Positions 52,123-62,666 of a stretch of 64,000 nt of DNA are shown piece by piece. Source of the DNA: Euzebya tangerina. Its GTDB lineage: Bacteria > Actinomycetota > Nitriliruptoria > Euzebyales > Euzebyaceae. The position numbers and the translations under genes were made by a program. Numbering within the stretch: position 1 is the first letter of the stretch; each line of letters begins with the position of its first letter. The notes below the pieces were generated by a model. The model was not told the origin of the DNA, did no database searches, and saw only the letters and a list, made by a program, of their open reading frames with translations. The stretch covers positions 420,951 to 484,950 of the forward strand of contig NZ_PPDK01000003.1 in the NCBI RefSeq assembly GCF_003074135.1. The letters run 5' to 3'.

Positions 52123-53412
52123 CTACTGGCGGATGAAGCCCTCGTAGTGCCGTTGCATCAACTGGCTCTCCAACTGCTTCATGGTCTCGAGGCCCACGCC
52201 GACGACGATCAGCAGCGTTGCCCCGCCCAGCGGGAACTGGATGTTCCCCACACTCAGCACCACCAGCGGCAGCACGGCCAACGCGCCCAGGTAGATCGAC
52301 CCCGGCAGGGTGATCCGGGTGAGGATCCGGTCCAGGTACTCGGCGGTCGGCCGCCCCGGCCGGATGCCCGGGATGAACCCGCCGAACTTCTTCATGTTGT
52401 CCGCCACGTCGATCGGGTTGAACGTGATGGCGGTGTAGAAGTAGGCGAAGAAGATCGTCATCGCCAGGTAGGTCAGGATGTAGACGGGGTGCGCCCCCGT
52501 CGAGAAGTAGGTGTTGATGAACTGGGTGACCCGGTCGTTGTCGATGATCGACCCGGCCAGCGATGGCAGGTAGAGCAAGGAGCTTGCGAAGATGATCGGA
52601 ATCACACCAGCCTGGTTGACCTTCAGCGGGATGTAGGTCTGCTGGCCGCCGTACTGGCGGCGCCCCACCTGGCGCTTGGCGTACTGGACGGGTATTCGCC
52701 GCTGCCCCTGCTCGACGTAGACCACGCCGACGATCAGGATCAACCCGACGACCAGGAACACGGCGAACAGCACCTGGTTCTGCTGGTAGATCGCGGTGAA
52801 CTGGCCGGGCAGCGCGGCGATGATCGCCGCGAAGATGATCAGCGACATGCCGTTGCCGATGCCGCGCTGCGTGATCAGCTCACCCAGCCACATGATGAAC
52901 GCCGTACCCGCGGTGAGGGTCAGGATCATGAGGGCCCGGATCGGCAACCCGTCGTTCGGGATCAGCCCCGTGGTGGGGATCTGACCACCGAACAGTTGGC
53001 CGGACTCGATGAGCACGATCAGCCCGGTCGACTGGAGCACCGCGAGCACGACGGTGACGTAGCGGGTGATCTGGGTGATCTTGGCCGTGCCGGTGGCGCC
53101 TTCCTTCTGCCACTCCTCGAGCTTCGGGATGACCACGGCCAGCAACTGCATGATGATGCTGGCGGTGATGTAGGGCATGATGCCCAGCGCGAAGACGGCG
53201 AGCTGGGTGAGGGCACCGCCGCTGAAAAGGTTGAGCAGCTGGGCGACACCGCCAGCTTCGGCCTGCTCGAGGATGTTCTGCAGGACCCCGTAGTCGATCC
53301 CGGGGATCGGGACCACGGAGCCCAGCCGGTACACGGCGATGATCCCGAGCGTGAACAGGATCTTGCCCCGGAGGTCGGGGATCTTGAAGGCATTCGCGAA
53401 CGCGCGGAACAT
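52123..53412 (-). CDS. secY: Preprotein translocase subunit SecY
   Basis: The central membrane channel of the Sec translocon, 429 residues with ten hydrophobic segments. Conserved regions are GSVVPIPGIDY, SGGALTQLAVFALGIMPYITASIIMQL, GIGNGMSLIIFAAI, QGQRRIPVQYAKRQVG and the C-terminal MQRHYEGFIRQ. It is flanked by rplO and adk in the canonical spc order. The 97-base gap to rplO holds no gene. Confidence 0.97.
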   Translation of the reverse strand: MFRAFANAFKIPDLRGKILFTLGIIAVYRLGSVVPIPGIDYGVLQNILEQAEAGGVAQLLNLFSGGALTQLAVFALGIMPYITASIIMQLLAVVIPKLEEWQKEGATGTAKITQITRYVTVVLAVLQSTGLIVLIESGQLFGGQIPTTGLIPNDGLPIRALMILTLTAGTAFIMWLGELITQRGIGNGMSLIIFAAIIAALPGQFTAIYQQNQVLFAVFLVVGLILIVGVVYVEQGQRRIPVQYAKRQVGRRQYGGQQTYIPLKVNQAGVIPIIFASSLLYLPSLAGSIIDNDRVTQFINTYFSTGAHPVYILTYLAMTIFFAYFYTAITFNPIDVADNMKKFGGFIPGIRPGRPTAEYLDRILTRITLPGSIYLGALAVLPLVVLSVGNIQFPLGGATLLIVVGVGLETMKQLESQLMQRHYEGFIRQ

Positions 53413-53509
53413 GCAGGGCTCCTAGCCGGGGGCGTCGGGTGTGCTCATCCGGGCTGCCGGAGGCGCACACCGTCCCATGCTGACACGGTTGATGACGACG
53501 TGAGGCGCC

Positions 53510-53956
53510 TTATGCGCCAACCGTCTGCACCGAACCGCCAGCCTCGGTGATCTTGGCTTCGGCCGACTTCGAGAACGAGTTCGCCGTCACGGTCAGCGCG
53601 ATGGTGATCTCGCCGTCGCCGAGGATCTTCACCGGGGTGGTGGCCGACCGGATCAGGCCGGCCTCCGCCATCAGCTCCGGGGTGACCTCATCGCCGGCGT
53701 CGAAGACCTCCTCGAGGGCGGAGACGTTCACGGCGGTGTGCTCGACGCGGTTGCGCGAGTTGAACCCGGGCAGCTTCGGCAGCCGTCGCTGCAGCGGCAT
53801 CTGGCCACCCTCGAAGCCGAGCGGCACGTTCTTGCGTGCGCCCGTCCCCTTGGTCCCGCGGCCGGCGGTCTTGCCCTTGCCTGCCGCCTCACCACGACCC
53901 TTGCGGGTCTTGCGCTTGGTCGAGCCCGGTGCGGGCTTCAGTTCGTTGAGCTTCAT
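53510..53956 (-). CDS. rplO: 50S ribosomal protein L15
   Basis: A 148-residue protein. It begins MKLNELKPAPGSTKRKTRKGRG, and has GRGTKGTGARKNVPLGFEGGQMPLQRRLPKLPG. Length is ordinary and no tail is present. It follows rpmD by 6 bases. Confidence 0.97.
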   Translation of the reverse strand: MKLNELKPAPGSTKRKTRKGRGEAAGKGKTAGRGTKGTGARKNVPLGFEGGQMPLQRRLPKLPGFNSRNRVEHTAVNVSALEEVFDAGDEVTPELMAEAGLIRSATTPVKILGDGEITIALTVTANSFSKSAEAKITEAGGSVQTVGA

Positions 53957-53962
53957 GAGGTG

Positions 53963-54433
53963 CTACTCCTCCTCGCCGGCTTCGAAGGGCTCGGCGGGTG
54001 TGAGGTCGGGGTCGACGTCGTCGGGATCCAACTCGTTGCCCGTCGGCGCCTTCACGACCATGTCGTCAGGGATCGCCTGACGCGGGTTCTGGACCACGTC
54101 GCTCGGGTTGTCGACGCCCTCGCCGATCAGGTCCTGCTCCTCGAGCAGTTCCTCGGCTGCGGCGGACGCGCCGCCCTCGTCGCCCACGACGCCGGGCTCA
54201 CCGGCGTCGGCGGGGGTCAGGGCACGGCTGGCTGTTGGTGCGACTGTGGTGTCGTCGTCGACCTCGGCGACCGCAACCAGGTGGTTCACGGTGGCGACCA
54301 TGCCGCGGAACTCCGGCCGGTCGGGCACGACGACGGTGTGACGGATGCGACGAAGCCCGAGCGTGGCCAGCGTCGCCAGCTGGTTGCGCTTGGCGCCGTT
54401 GGCGGACTTGACCTGGGTGACTTGCAGAGCCAT
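53963..54433 (-). CDS. rpmD: 50S ribosomal protein L30 with an acidic tail
   Basis: A 156-residue protein. Only the first 60 are L30 (LQVTQVKSANGAKRNQLATL, LGLRRIRHTVVVPDRPEFRGM). A further 95 residues are rich in Asp, Glu, Ala and Pro (EELLEEQDLIGEGVDNPSDV, ELDPDDVDPDLTPAEP). L30 is normally about 60 residues, so this is more than double. The start overlaps the rpsE stop (TGATG). Confidence 0.95.
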   Translation of the reverse strand: MALQVTQVKSANGAKRNQLATLATLGLRRIRHTVVVPDRPEFRGMVATVNHLVAVAEVDDDTTVAPTASRALTPADAGEPGVVGDEGGASAAAEELLEEQDLIGEGVDNPSDVVQNPRQAIPDDMVVKAPTGNELDPDDVDPDLTPAEPFEAGEEE

Positions 54434-55158
54434 CAGCCTTCACCTGCCCCGGTGCCCGCAACCACGGTCGGAACGCCGTCGGGCGTCCCGGCACCGCTGC
54501 TGGCGTCGGTGTCGTCGTCGCGCTCCTGCGCGGCTGCTGCCGTGACGTAGGACGGCTTCTTGCCCGTCAGGTTCTCGAACATCTTCGGCGGCATGAAGTC
54601 CTCCATCTCCAGGTCGCGCATCTTGGCGACGTCCTGGGGACGCTTGAGGGACTGCAGGCCGGCCACGGTCGCGTGGACCACGTTGATCGCGTTCGGCGTG
54701 CCGAGGGACTTGGCCAACACGTCGGTGATGCCAGCTGCCTCGAGCACAGCGCGCACCGGGCCCCCGGCGATGACGCCGGTACCGGGTGCGGCCGGCTTCA
54801 GCACGACACGACCGGCGCCGTGGATGCCGAGGACCTCGTGGGTGATGGTCTTCTGGATCATCGGGACGGCGAAGAGGTTCTTCTTGCCGATCTCGACACC
54901 CTTCTGGATGGCGGCAGGCACTTCCTTGGCCTTGCCGTAGCCAACACCGACGTTGCCCTTGCCGTCACCGACCACGACGAGCGCCGTGAAGGAGAACCGG
55001 CGGCCACCCTTGACCACCTTGGCGACGCGGTTGATGGCGACGACCTTCTCCTCGTAGGGGCTGCGGTCCTGATCGCGTCCACCGCGACCGCCGCGACCGC
55101 CACGACCGCGGCCGCCGTCGCGGCCACCGCGTGGGTTGTTTGGGGGGTTGTAAGCCAT
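54433..55158 (-). CDS. rpsE: 30S ribosomal protein S5 with Gly/Arg-rich N-terminus
   Basis: A 241-residue protein. The first 33 residues are a Gly-Arg-rich stretch ([19 protein letters not shown]), then the S5 core ([65 protein letters not shown]), and about 35 extra residues at the C-terminus. Start ATG at 55158. Confidence 0.96.
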   Translation of the reverse strand: MAYNPPNNPRGGRDGGRGRGGRGGRGGRDQDRSPYEEKVVAINRVAKVVKGGRRFSFTALVVVGDGKGNVGVGYGKAKEVPAAIQKGVEIGKKNLFAVPMIQKTITHEVLGIHGAGRVVLKPAAPGTGVIAGGPVRAVLEAAGITDVLAKSLGTPNAINVVHATVAGLQSLKRPQDVAKMRDLEMEDFMPPKMFENLTGKKPSYVTAAAAQERDDDTDASSGAGTPDGVPTVVAGTGAGEG

Positions 55159-55203
55159 AACGTGTCAGTCCTTTTGGGAGTGTCGCGCCGCTGGGCGGCG
55201 CGT

Positions 55204-55566
55204 CTAGAAGTCCAGCCCGGCCTCGCGGGCGGCATCGGCGAGGGCCTGGACCCGGCCCTGATAGCGGTTCCCGCCGCGGTCGAACACGACCTGCGAGACG
55301 CCGGCTTCCTTGGCGCGTTCGGCAACCAGTTGGCCGACCGCCTTGGCCGCGCCGACCTTGCCGTCACCGTCGGGAGCGAACGACCCCTCGGCGGAGGAGG
55401 CGGAGGCCAGCGTGGTGCCGGCGCGGTCGTCGATGACCTGGGCGTAGATGTGGGTGTTGGAGCGGTAGACGGCCAGGCGAGGACGGCTCGCGTCACCGGC
55501 CACGCGCTTGCGCAGGCGGTAGTGACGGCGGTTTCGTCCGCTCCGGCGTGCATCAGTCTTTGCCAT
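55204..55566 (-). CDS. rplR: 50S ribosomal protein L18
   Basis: A 120-residue 5S rRNA-binding protein: [37 protein letters not shown] and [28 protein letters not shown]. Start ATG at 55566, 5 bases after rplF. Confidence 0.97.
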   Translation of the reverse strand: MAKTDARRSGRNRRHYRLRKRVAGDASRPRLAVYRSNTHIYAQVIDDRAGTTLASASSAEGSFAPDGDGKVGAAKAVGQLVAERAKEAGVSQVVFDRGGNRYQGRVQALADAAREAGLDF

Positions 55567-55571
55567 GATTC

Positions 55572-56108
55572 CTACCCTGCCGCCTTTCCAGCCTTACGAA
55601 GGATCTGTTCGTCGGCGTACTTGACGCCCTTGCCCTTGTAGGGCTCCGGCGGCCGCAGCTTGCGGATGTTGGCGGCCACCTGGCCGACCTGCTGCTTGTT
55701 GGCACCGGACACCACGACCTGGTTCTGCGACGGCACGCTGAACTCGATGCCGTCGATCGCGTCGATGATGACGTCGTGGCTGAAGCCGAGTTGCAGCTTC
55801 AGGCCCTTGCCCTGCATGGCAGCGCGGTACCCGACGCCGACGATGTCGAGGGTCTTCGAGTAGCCCTCGGTGACCCCGGTCACCATGTTGGCGATCAGGC
55901 TGCGGTACAGACCGTGGAGGGCACGGGCGTCCCGCTCCTCATCAGGCCGGGTGACGACGACCTGGCCAGATTCGACCGCGATGTTGACGCGGTCGTGGCT
56001 TGCCTGGGTCAGCGTGCCCTTAGGACCCTTCACGGTGATCGTGTCGCCCGCGAGCGACACATCGACACCGCTGGGGATCTCGACTGGTTCTTTTCCGATA
56101 CGACTCAT
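55572..56108 (-). CDS. rplF: 50S ribosomal protein L6
   Basis: A 178-residue protein: [49 protein letters not shown] and [26 protein letters not shown]. Canonical length and order (rpsH-rplF-rplR). Confidence 0.97.
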   Translation of the reverse strand: MSRIGKEPVEIPSGVDVSLAGDTITVKGPKGTLTQASHDRVNIAVESGQVVVTRPDEERDARALHGLYRSLIANMVTGVTEGYSKTLDIVGVGYRAAMQGKGLKLQLGFSHDVIIDAIDGIEFSVPSQNQVVVSGANKQQVGQVAANIRKLRPPEPYKGKGVKYADEQILRKAGKAAG

Positions 56109-56116
56109 GGTGGTTC

Positions 56117-56515
56117 CTACCAGACGTAGGCCAGGACCTCACCGCCGACGCCAGCCTTGCGGGCGTCACGGTCGGTCACCAGCCCCTTCGAGGTGGAGAC
56201 GATGGCGATGCCCAGGCCGCCGAGCACGCGGGGCAGGTTGTCGGACTTGGCGTACACCCGCAGGCCCGGCTTGGAGATGCGGCGGATCCCGGTGAGGACG
56301 CGATCGCGCTCCTTGGTGTACTTCAGCGCCAGGCGCAAGGTGGCCTGGGGGGTGGTCGGCTCGACGACGAAGTCGCGGATGTAGCCCTCTTGCTTGAGGA
56401 TCTCGGCGATCGACGCCTTCAGCTTGCTCGACGGCATCTCGATCAGTTCCGTGTGCGTCATGTTCGCGTTACGGATCCTGGTCAACATGTCGGCGACCGG
56501 GTCGGTCATGCTCAT
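56117..56515 (-). CDS. rpsH: 30S ribosomal protein S8
   Basis: A 132-residue protein: [81 protein letters not shown]. Two ATGs (56515, 56509) are possible starts. The 84-base gap to rplE is too short for rpsN, which usually sits here. Confidence 0.97.
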   Translation of the reverse strand: MSMTDPVADMLTRIRNANMTHTELIEMPSSKLKASIAEILKQEGYIRDFVVEPTTPQATLRLALKYTKERDRVLTGIRRISKPGLRVYAKSDNLPRVLGGLGIAIVSTSKGLVTDRDARKAGVGGEVLAYVW

Positions 56516-56599
56516 GTCGGGTGCTTCTCCTTGGGATTAGCGGGACCTGCCCGCCACTGCCCAGTCGTGGTTTGGTGTGGAGTTCGGGGAAGGGGCGCT

Positions 56600-57283
56600 C
56601 TAGCTGACGTCGGCGGTTGCGGCGACGAGTCGCTGCATGGCCTCGGGAGCAGGGGCGCCTTCGGGCCGGCGGAAGGGGAAGCCGAACGCCTCCAGCAGCG
56701 CACGGCCGTGCTCGTCGTTGGTGGCTGTGGTCACGAACGTGATGTCCATGCCGCGGATGGCATCGATGGAGTCGTAGTCGATCTCGGGGAAGATCAGCTG
56801 CTCGGTGATGCCGAGGGTGTAGTTGCCGCCGCCGTCCAGCTTCTCCGGCAGTCCGCGGAAGTCGCGGATGCGGGGGATGGCCAAGGTCAGCAGGCGGTCG
56901 AGGAAGTCCCACATGCGCTCGTTGCGCAGGGTGACCCGGGCACCGACGGGCATGCCCTCCCGCAGCTTGAACGTGGCGATGGACTTCTTGGCGCGCCGGA
57001 TCTGCGGCTTCTGGCCGGTGATGGTGGCCAGATCGGTCATGACCTTCTCGACGACCTTGGAGTCACCGACGGCCTCGCCGACGCCCACGTTCACGACGAT
57101 CTTGGTCAGTCGTGGGACGTCCATCACGTTGTCGATGGACAGCTGGTCCTTCAGCTCGTCGCGGAGGACATCGTTGTACAGCGCCTTCAGGCGCGGCCGG
57201 TACTGGACCGTCTCGCCGTCGGCGGTGGTCTCCGTGGTGGTCTTGATCTCGGTCACGTCGTCGGTCTGTGAATCTTCGGCCAT
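56600..57283 (-). CDS. rplE: 50S ribosomal protein L5
   Basis: A 227-residue protein. The first 25 residues are an acidic/Thr-rich extension ([19 protein letters not shown]). The L5 core follows: [63 protein letters not shown] and [25 protein letters not shown]. The start overlaps the rplX stop by one base (TGATG). Confidence 0.97.
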   Translation of the reverse strand: MAEDSQTDDVTEIKTTTETTADGETVQYRPRLKALYNDVLRDELKDQLSIDNVMDVPRLTKIVVNVGVGEAVGDSKVVEKVMTDLATITGQKPQIRRAKKSIATFKLREGMPVGARVTLRNERMWDFLDRLLTLAIPRIRDFRGLPEKLDGGGNYTLGITEQLIFPEIDYDSIDAIRGMDITFVTTATNDEHGRALLEAFGFPFRRPEGAPAPEAMQRLVAATADVS

Positions 57284-57603
57284 CAGCTGAACTCCGAATC
57301 GCACTTGCGGCAGAACCGCATCTTCTCGCCGTCGACGAAGCGGACGCCGACCCGGGTCGGCTCGTCGCACTTCGGACAGACCGGCATGACGTTCGAGAGG
57401 TGCACGGGCACCTCCACGTGCTCGATGCCACCCTCGCGAGCACCTCGCGAGGTCATGGAGATCTGGCGGTGACGCGTCGCGATGTTGACGCCCTCGACCA
57501 TGACCTTGTCGGCCTTGGGGTAGACGTTGACGACGCGGCCGGTCTTGCCCTTGTCCTTGCCGCTGATGACGACGACCTGGTCGTCCTTCTTCACACGCTG
57601 CAT
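57283..57603 (-). CDS. rplX: 50S ribosomal protein L24
   Basis: A 106-residue protein: [39 protein letters not shown]. The C-terminus has two CxxC pairs (CPKC and CRKC), likely a zinc ribbon; many L24 proteins keep only remnants of it. ATG at 57603 is chosen over a longer reading that overlaps rplN. Confidence 0.95.
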   Translation of the reverse strand: MQRVKKDDQVVVISGKDKGKTGRVVNVYPKADKVMVEGVNIATRHRQISMTSRGAREGGIEHVEVPVHLSNVMPVCPKCDEPTRVGVRFVDGEKMRFCRKCDSEFS

Positions 57604-57608
57604 GAGCG

Positions 57609-57977
57609 TTAGATCACCTCCGGCGCCAAGGACACGATCCGCATGAACCGGTTGTCGCGAAGCTCGCGACCGACCGGCCCGAAGATGCGTGTCCCGCGCG
57701 GGTTGTTGTTGGCGTCGATGAGGACGCAGGCGTTGTCGTCGAAGCGGATGTAGCTGCCGTCCTTGCGACGACGCTCCTTGCGGGTCCGGACCACGACGGC
57801 CTTCACCACGTCCCCCTTCTTGACACCTGCCTGGGGAATGGCGTGCTTGACGGTGCAGACGATCACGTCGCCGACACCGGCGTACCGACGACCGGAGCCG
57901 CCGAGCACGCGGATGCACAGCACTTCACGTGCGCCGGAGTTGTCGGCGACACGGAGGCGTGATTCCTGTTGGATCAT
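57609..57977 (-). CDS. rplN: 50S ribosomal protein L14
   Basis: A 122-residue protein: [48 protein letters not shown] and [24 protein letters not shown]. Fully canonical. Confidence 0.98.
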   Translation of the reverse strand: MIQQESRLRVADNSGAREVLCIRVLGGSGRRYAGVGDVIVCTVKHAIPQAGVKKGDVVKAVVVRTRKERRRKDGSYIRFDDNACVLIDANNNPRGTRIFGPVGRELRDNRFMRIVSLAPEVI

Positions 57978-58025
57978 CGGACTTCAACTTTCCTGTGGTC
58001 TTTGGGTGGGCGCGTGCCCCGTGGG

Positions 58026-58328
58026 CTACTTCGCGCGTTCGAGGATGGTGTCCAGCCGGAAGTACTTGTTCTTCGACAGCGGCCGGGTCTCGACGATCCG
58101 GACGCGGTCGCCCACGCCGGCGTCGTTGTTCTCGTCGTGCGCCTTGTAGCGCTTCGACTTGGTCACCGTCTTGTGGTACCTCGGGTGCTTCACGCGCCGC
58201 TCGACCTGGACGACGACGGTCTTGTCCATCTTGTCGGACACGACGATGCCGTCACGGATCTTCCGGGCGCCCCGTTCCGACCCGTCGGTCATCGACCCCG
58301 GCTCGGTGGTGGTGTCTTCGTTGCTCAT
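58026..58328 (-). CDS. rpsQ: 30S ribosomal protein S17
   Basis: A 100-residue protein. A 20-residue acidic N-terminal extension precedes the S17 core ([45 protein letters not shown]). ATGA overlap with the rpmC stop shows coupling. Confidence 0.97.
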   Translation of the reverse strand: MSNEDTTTEPGSMTDGSERGARKIRDGIVVSDKMDKTVVVQVERRVKHPRYHKTVTKSKRYKAHDENNDAGVGDRVRIVETRPLSKNKYFRLDTILERAK

Positions 58329-58537
58329 GCGTCTTCCTCACTTGCGGCGCGCAGTTCACGCTCGCGCTGCACCGTCATGACGCGGGCGATGTCGCGGCGA
58401 GTCATCTTGAGGCGCTTGTAGTTGTCCAGCTGTCCGGTGGCCAGTTCGAACCGAAGGTTGAACAGGTCGGACTTGTACTCCTCGAGCTTCTCGTCGAGCT
58501 CGCTGTCGGACAGTTCGCGGAGTTCTTCTGCAATCAC
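58325..58537 (-). CDS. rpmC: 50S ribosomal protein L29
   Basis: A 70-residue protein: [60 protein letters not shown] at 58537 is preferred because GGAGGG lies 8 bases upstream and the product then has the family's length; GTG at 58546, overlapping the rplP stop, is the alternative. Confidence 0.94.
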   Translation of the reverse strand: MIAEELRELSDSELDEKLEEYKSDLFNLRFELATGQLDNYKRLKMTRRDIARVMTVQRERELRAASEEDA

Positions 58538-58542
58538 GGTTC

Positions 58543-58956
58543 TCACCCTCCATCCCGGACGACGAAGCGCCACTTGACGGGCAGCTTGTTGCCGGCCAGT
58601 CGGATCGCCTCACGGGCGATCTCCTCATCGACACCGGAGATCTCGAACATGACCCGGCCGGGCTTGACCACGGCGACCCAGCCCTCGGGAGCACCCTTGC
58701 CGGAGCCCATGCGGGTCTCGGCGGGCTTCTTGGTGTAGGCCTTGTGGGGGAAGATGTTGATCCACACCTTTCCGCCACGCTTCATGTATCGCGTCATGGC
58801 GATTCGGGCGGCTTCGATCTGGCGTGCAGTGACCCATCCGGCCGAGAGGGCCTGGATGCCGTAGTCGCCGAACGTGACGTCGGATCCACCCTTGGCCAGG
58901 CCGCGCTTGCGGCCGCGGTGCGGCTTGCGGTACTTGACTCGCTTCGGGGAAAGCAT
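58543..58956 (-). CDS. rplP: 50S ribosomal protein L16
   Basis: A 137-residue protein: [67 protein letters not shown]. The ATG at 58956 gives the family start. Canonical length. Confidence 0.97.
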   Translation of the reverse strand: MLSPKRVKYRKPHRGRKRGLAKGGSDVTFGDYGIQALSAGWVTARQIEAARIAMTRYMKRGGKVWINIFPHKAYTKKPAETRMGSGKGAPEGWVAVVKPGRVMFEISGVDEEIAREAIRLAGNKLPVKWRFVVRDGG

Positions 58957-58966
58957 CTGCGTCCTC

Positions 58967-60031
58967 TCAGTCCTCGTCCAGGGCGTCGGACCACTCGTCG
59001 GTGCTGGCGGTGTCGACCGCCTTGCCCTCACCGGAGTGGTCGACGGCGCCTTCGGTGGTCGGCGGTGTCGTCCCCTCGAGCGGTGCGTCGGCCGTCGCCT
59101 GCTGCGGCATCGGAGCCGGCGTGGCCGCCTCCTCGTTCTCGGGGCCGGCCTGGGGGACGTCGGCGAACGACTGGTCCGTCGGCAGCTCGATCGTCGGTGG
59201 CGTCGTCGGATCGGGACCGGCCGGCGTGGTGCCGTCGGGGGCCTGCTCCTCGGCTGCGGCCATCTGCTGGGCGACCTGGGCCGAGACCTGCTCGGCAGCC
59301 GCCTGCTGGGCTGCGGCCTGGGCGGCGCGGGCCTCGGCCTCGATGCGCTCACGCTCACGACGAGCGCGGGCGCGGGCCAGGCGCTCTTCGCGGTCCTCGC
59401 CCTGCGGCAGGACCAGACCGGTGTAGATCCAGACCTTGACGCCGATGCGGCCGTAGGTCGTCCGGGCCTCGTCGAAGCCGTAATCGATGTTGGCACGGAG
59501 CGTGTGCAGCGGGACCTGACCTTCGCGGTACCACTCGGTCCGGCTCATCTCCGAGCCACCGAGGCGACCCGAGCACTGGACCCGGACGCCCTTGGCACCG
59601 GCCTTCATGGCGTTCTGGGTTGCGCGCTTCATGGCTCGGCGGAAGGACACGCGGCCCTTCAGCTGCTCGGCGACGTTGTGGGCGGTCACCTGTGCGTCGA
59701 GCTCGGCGTTCTTGACCTCGTTGATGTTCAACTTGATCTGCTTGCCGGTCAGCTTCTGCAGCTCCTCGCGGATCGCGTCGGCCTCGGTGCCGCGACGACC
59801 GATGACGATGCCCGGTCGTGCGGCGCGCACGTCGACGGTCACCCGATCGCGGGTGCGCTCGATGTCCACGCGGCTGATGCCGGCGTGGCGGACCCGCTCC
59901 TTGATGTAGATGCGGATCTTGTGGTCTTCCTCCACGTAGGCCGCGTAGTCCTTCTTCGAGGCATACCACTTGGACTTGTGGTCCTTGATGATGCCCAGGC
60001 GGAAGCCGTAGGGGTGGATCTTCTGGCCCAT
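58967..60031 (-). CDS. rpsC: 30S ribosomal protein S3 with a long C-terminal tail
   Basis: A 354-residue protein. Residues 1-215 are a normal S3 ([24 protein letters not shown]-type [54 protein letters not shown]). A basic coiled stretch ([20 protein letters not shown]) then leads into about 110 residues rich in Ala, Gln, Pro, Thr and Glu. Typical S3 is 210-280 residues. Confidence 0.96.
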   Translation of the reverse strand: MGQKIHPYGFRLGIIKDHKSKWYASKKDYAAYVEEDHKIRIYIKERVRHAGISRVDIERTRDRVTVDVRAARPGIVIGRRGTEADAIREELQKLTGKQIKLNINEVKNAELDAQVTAHNVAEQLKGRVSFRRAMKRATQNAMKAGAKGVRVQCSGRLGGSEMSRTEWYREGQVPLHTLRANIDYGFDEARTTYGRIGVKVWIYTGLVLPQGEDREERLARARARRERERIEAEARAAQAAAQQAAAEQVSAQVAQQMAAAEEQAPDGTTPAGPDPTTPPTIELPTDQSFADVPQAGPENEEAATPAPMPQQATADAPLEGTTPPTTEGAVDHSGEGKAVDTASTDEWSDALDED

Positions 60032-60034
60032 GGG

Positions 60035-60511
60035 TTAGCTCTCCTCCGTCGCCGCGGTGACGGGAGTCGATGGTTCGTCGTCGGCGTTGTCTGCGGAGGG
60101 GTCAGCAGTGACGTCGGCGGCGCTGTCGGATGTGGTCATGTCAGTGGTGGTGACATCACGCGGCGGCAGGCCGACGGTGATGGTGATGTGGCAGGTGCGC
60201 TTGCGGATGCGGTAGGCACGACCCATCGCGCGAGGCTGGAACCGCTTGAGGGTCGGCCCCTCGTCGACCTTGCACTCGAGGACGAAGAGGTCGTCGGCGT
60301 CGAGGTCCTGGTTGTTCTCGGCGTTGGCGATCGCGGAGTTCAGCGTCTTGAGCACCGGCGTCGCGGCGTTCTTCTCGGTGAACTCGAGGCGGCGCTGGGC
60401 TGCCTCGACGCTCATGCCGCGCAGGCCGGTGGCCACCTGGCGCGCCTTGTACGGGGACACCCGGACGTGCCGCGACACGGCACGTGCTTGGTCGGGGGAT
60501 GAGATGCGCAT
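60035..60511 (-). CDS. rplV: 50S ribosomal protein L22 with a C-terminal tail
   Basis: A 158-residue protein. Core (1-112): VRVSPYKARQVATGLRGMSVEAAQRRLEF, NAENNQDLDADDLFVLE, KRFQPRAMGRAYRIRKRTCHITI. About 45 further residues are Thr/Ala/Asp-rich. The tunnel-facing loop is present. TAATG overlap with the rpsS stop. Confidence 0.96.
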   Translation of the reverse strand: MRISSPDQARAVSRHVRVSPYKARQVATGLRGMSVEAAQRRLEFTEKNAATPVLKTLNSAIANAENNQDLDADDLFVLECKVDEGPTLKRFQPRAMGRAYRIRKRTCHITITVGLPPRDVTTTDMTTSDSAADVTADPSADNADDEPSTPVTAATEES

Positions 60512-60798
60512 TATCGCTTGCCCTTTGTGGCTTGCTTCTCACCAGCCCCACGCCACTTGATGGCGCGGGTCGGGGCGAACTCGCCGAGCTTGTGCCCGAC
60601 CATGGATTCGCTGATGAAGACGGGGACGTGCTTCTGGCCGTCGTGGACGGCGATGGTGTGACCCACCATGTCCGGAGAGATCTCCGAGCGGCGGGACCAG
60701 GTCTTGATGACCCGCTTCTGACCGGCCTCATTCAGCTTCTCCACCTTGCGAGCAAGGTGGTGGTCGGTGAAGGGGCCTTTGCGAAGGCTGCGTGGCAT
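60511..60798 (-). CDS. rpsS: 30S ribosomal protein S19
   Basis: A 95-residue protein: [78 protein letters not shown], in that order. Canonical. It follows rplB by 16 bases. Confidence 0.98.
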   Translation of the reverse strand: MPRSLRKGPFTDHHLARKVEKLNEAGQKRVIKTWSRRSEISPDMVGHTIAVHDGQKHVPVFISESMVGHKLGEFAPTRAIKWRGAGEKQATKGKR

Positions 60799-60814
60799 GG
60801 GTGTTCCTTCTCCC

Positions 60815-61642
60815 CTAGCGGCGACGCTTGCCGCGACGACGGAGGATCATCTTGTCGGAGGCCTGGGGCTTGCGGGTCTTGCCCTCGGGCTTGCCCTTGT
60901 GGTTGGTGGGGTGGCGTCCACCGGAGGTCCGGCCCTCGCCACCACCGTGGGGGTGGTCGACGGGGTTCATGACGACACCGCGGACGCTGGGGCGCTTGCC
61001 CTTCCAGCGGCTGCGACCGGCCTTGCCGACCTCGATGAGGTCGTGCTCGGCATTGCCGACCTGGCCGATGGTGGCGCGGCAGTCGTTGCGGACCAGCCGG
61101 ATCTCGCCGGAGGGAAGGCGCAGGGCTGCGGTCTCGCCCTCCTTGGCGAGCAGCTGGACGCTGACGCCGGCCGAGCGACCCAGCTTGGCACCGCCACCAG
61201 GCCGCATCTCGACGGCGTGGATGGAGGTACCGACCGGGATGTTGACCAGCGGCAGGGCGTTGCCGGGCCGGATGTCGGCTTCGGGACCGGACTCGACCAG
61301 GTCACCGACCTGGAGGTTGCGGGGCGCCAGGATGTAGCGCTTCTCGCCGTCCAGGTAGTGGAGCCGGGCGATGCGAGCGGACCGGTTGGGGTCGTACTCG
61401 ATCTCGGCGACCTTGGCCGGTACGCCGTCCTTGTTCCGGCGGAAGTCGATGACGCGGTACTTCTGCTTGTGGCCACCACCGCGGTGGCGGGTGGTGATGC
61501 GCCCGTGAACGTTCCGGCCGGCCTGCTTCGGCTTGGGTCCGGTGAGGGACTTCAGCGGCTTGTCGGTGGTGACCGTGTCGAAGTCGGACACGCTCATGCC
61601 ACGCCGGGCCGGCGTCGTTGGCTTGTAGCGGCGAACGCCCAT
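60815..61642 (-). CDS. rplB: 50S ribosomal protein L2
   Basis: A 275-residue protein near the peptidyl transferase centre: [51 protein letters not shown], and the conserved [22 protein letters not shown] with the His that lies close to the active site. Canonical length. Confidence 0.98.
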   Translation of the reverse strand: MGVRRYKPTTPARRGMSVSDFDTVTTDKPLKSLTGPKPKQAGRNVHGRITTRHRGGGHKQKYRVIDFRRNKDGVPAKVAEIEYDPNRSARIARLHYLDGEKRYILAPRNLQVGDLVESGPEADIRPGNALPLVNIPVGTSIHAVEMRPGGGAKLGRSAGVSVQLLAKEGETAALRLPSGEIRLVRNDCRATIGQVGNAEHDLIEVGKAGRSRWKGKRPSVRGVVMNPVDHPHGGGEGRTSGGRHPTNHKGKPEGKTRKPQASDKMILRRRGKRRR

Positions 61643-61644
61643 AC

Positions 61645-61935
61645 TTACAGCCCTCCTGCGAAGATGTCGATTTCCTCGCCGTCGGCGAGGGTGACGATGG
61701 CGCGCTTGGTGTCCTTGCGCTGGCCCATCGTGAGTCCGAAGCGCTTCGCCTTGCCCTTGCGGACCATGGTGTTCACGTTGCGGACCTTGACGCCGAAGAT
61801 CTCCTCGACGGCCTTCTTGATCTCGGTCTTGTTGGACGAGGGGTGGACCACGAAGGTGTACTTGCCCTCGTCCATCAGGCCGTAGCTCTTCTCGCTGACG
61901 ACCGGGGCGATGATGACGTCTCGTGCGAACCGCAT
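61645..61935 (-). CDS. rplW: 50S ribosomal protein L23
   Basis: A 96-residue protein at the exit-tunnel rim, docking site of trigger factor and [49 protein letters not shown]. Start overlaps the rplD stop (TGATG). Confidence 0.97.
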   Translation of the reverse strand: MRFARDVIIAPVVSEKSYGLMDEGKYTFVVHPSSNKTEIKKAVEEIFGVKVRNVNTMVRKGKAKRFGLTMGQRKDTKRAIVTLADGEEIDIFAGGL

Positions 61936-62666
61936 CAGGCTTCAGCTCCTTCGCTGGTGTCGGTGTCGGCGCTGGTGTCGGTGTCGGCGCTGGTGTCGGT
62001 GTCGGTGTCGGCGGTCGAGGTGCTCTCGACGGTGTCCGCGCGCCGGCCGGTGCCGATCAGTTCGATCGCGTCGGACTCGATGACGACGACATCACTGGCC
62101 AACACGTCGTAGGTGTTCAGCTGGTCGACGGTGAGCATGTGGACGGTCTGGAGGTTGCGGAAGCTCTTGATGACGTTGGCGTCGAACCGCGCCAGGACCA
62201 GCAGCACCTTTCGGTCGCTGAGGTCGAGGTCGGCCAGCAACCTGACGGCGGTGGCGGTCTTGGGCTCGTCGAACGAGAACCCGTCGATGACCCGCAGGTC
62301 ACCGGAGGCCGTCCGGTCCGAGAGCGCTGATCGAAGGGCCAGCCGCTTCAGCTTCTTGTTGACCCGCTTGGTGTAGTTCTGCTCGCCGGAGGGACCGTGG
62401 GCCACCCCACCACCAGCCCACTGGACCGCGCGGATCGAGCCCTGCCGGGCACGACCGGTGCCCTTCTGGCGCCATGGCTTGCGGCCACCACCGCGGACCT
62501 CTCCTCGGCTCTTGACCTTGGAGGTGCCACGCCGGCCGGCAGCGAGCTGCGCGGTGACGACCTGGTGCATGACGGCGACGTTCGGCTCGATGCCGAAGAG
62601 GTCATCGCTCAGGTCGACGGTTCCGGACGTGGAACCGGTGCTGTCGTATACGTCAACGCTTGGCAT
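61935..62666 (-). CDS. rplD: 50S ribosomal protein L4 with a repetitive tail
   Basis: A 243-residue protein. Core (1-205): [44 protein letters not shown] and the L4 C-terminal fold. The last 38 residues are Asp, Thr, Ser and Ala repeats encoded by an 18-bp tandem repeat. L4 is normally about 205 residues. In enterobacteria L4 represses its own S10 operon; whether this tail affects that is unknown. Confidence 0.96.
   Translation of the reverse strand: MPSVDVYDSTGSTSGTVDLSDDLFGIEPNVAVMHQVVTAQLAAGRRGTSKVKSRGEVRGGGRKPWRQKGTGRARQGSIRAVQWAGGGVAHGPSGEQNYTKRVNKKLKRLALRSALSDRTASGDLRVIDGFSFDEPKTATAVRLLADLDLSDRKVLLVLARFDANVIKSFRNLQTVHMLTVDQLNTYDVLASDVVVIESDAIELIGTGRRADTVESTSTADTDTDTSADTDTSADTDTSEGAEA
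61953..62006. repeat. Three 18-bp tandem repeats in rplD
   Basis: The unit GCTGGTGTCGGTGTCGGC stands at 61953-61970 and 61971-61988, and with one final-base change at 61989-62006. It codes for an Asp-Thr-Ser-Ala repeat in the L4 tail. Being a multiple of three it can change in number without a frameshift. Confidence 0.85.

Noticed and set aside
56516..56599. Possible remnant of rpsN between rplE and rpsH
   Set aside because: No S14 Cys pattern or conserved C-terminal motif in any frame.
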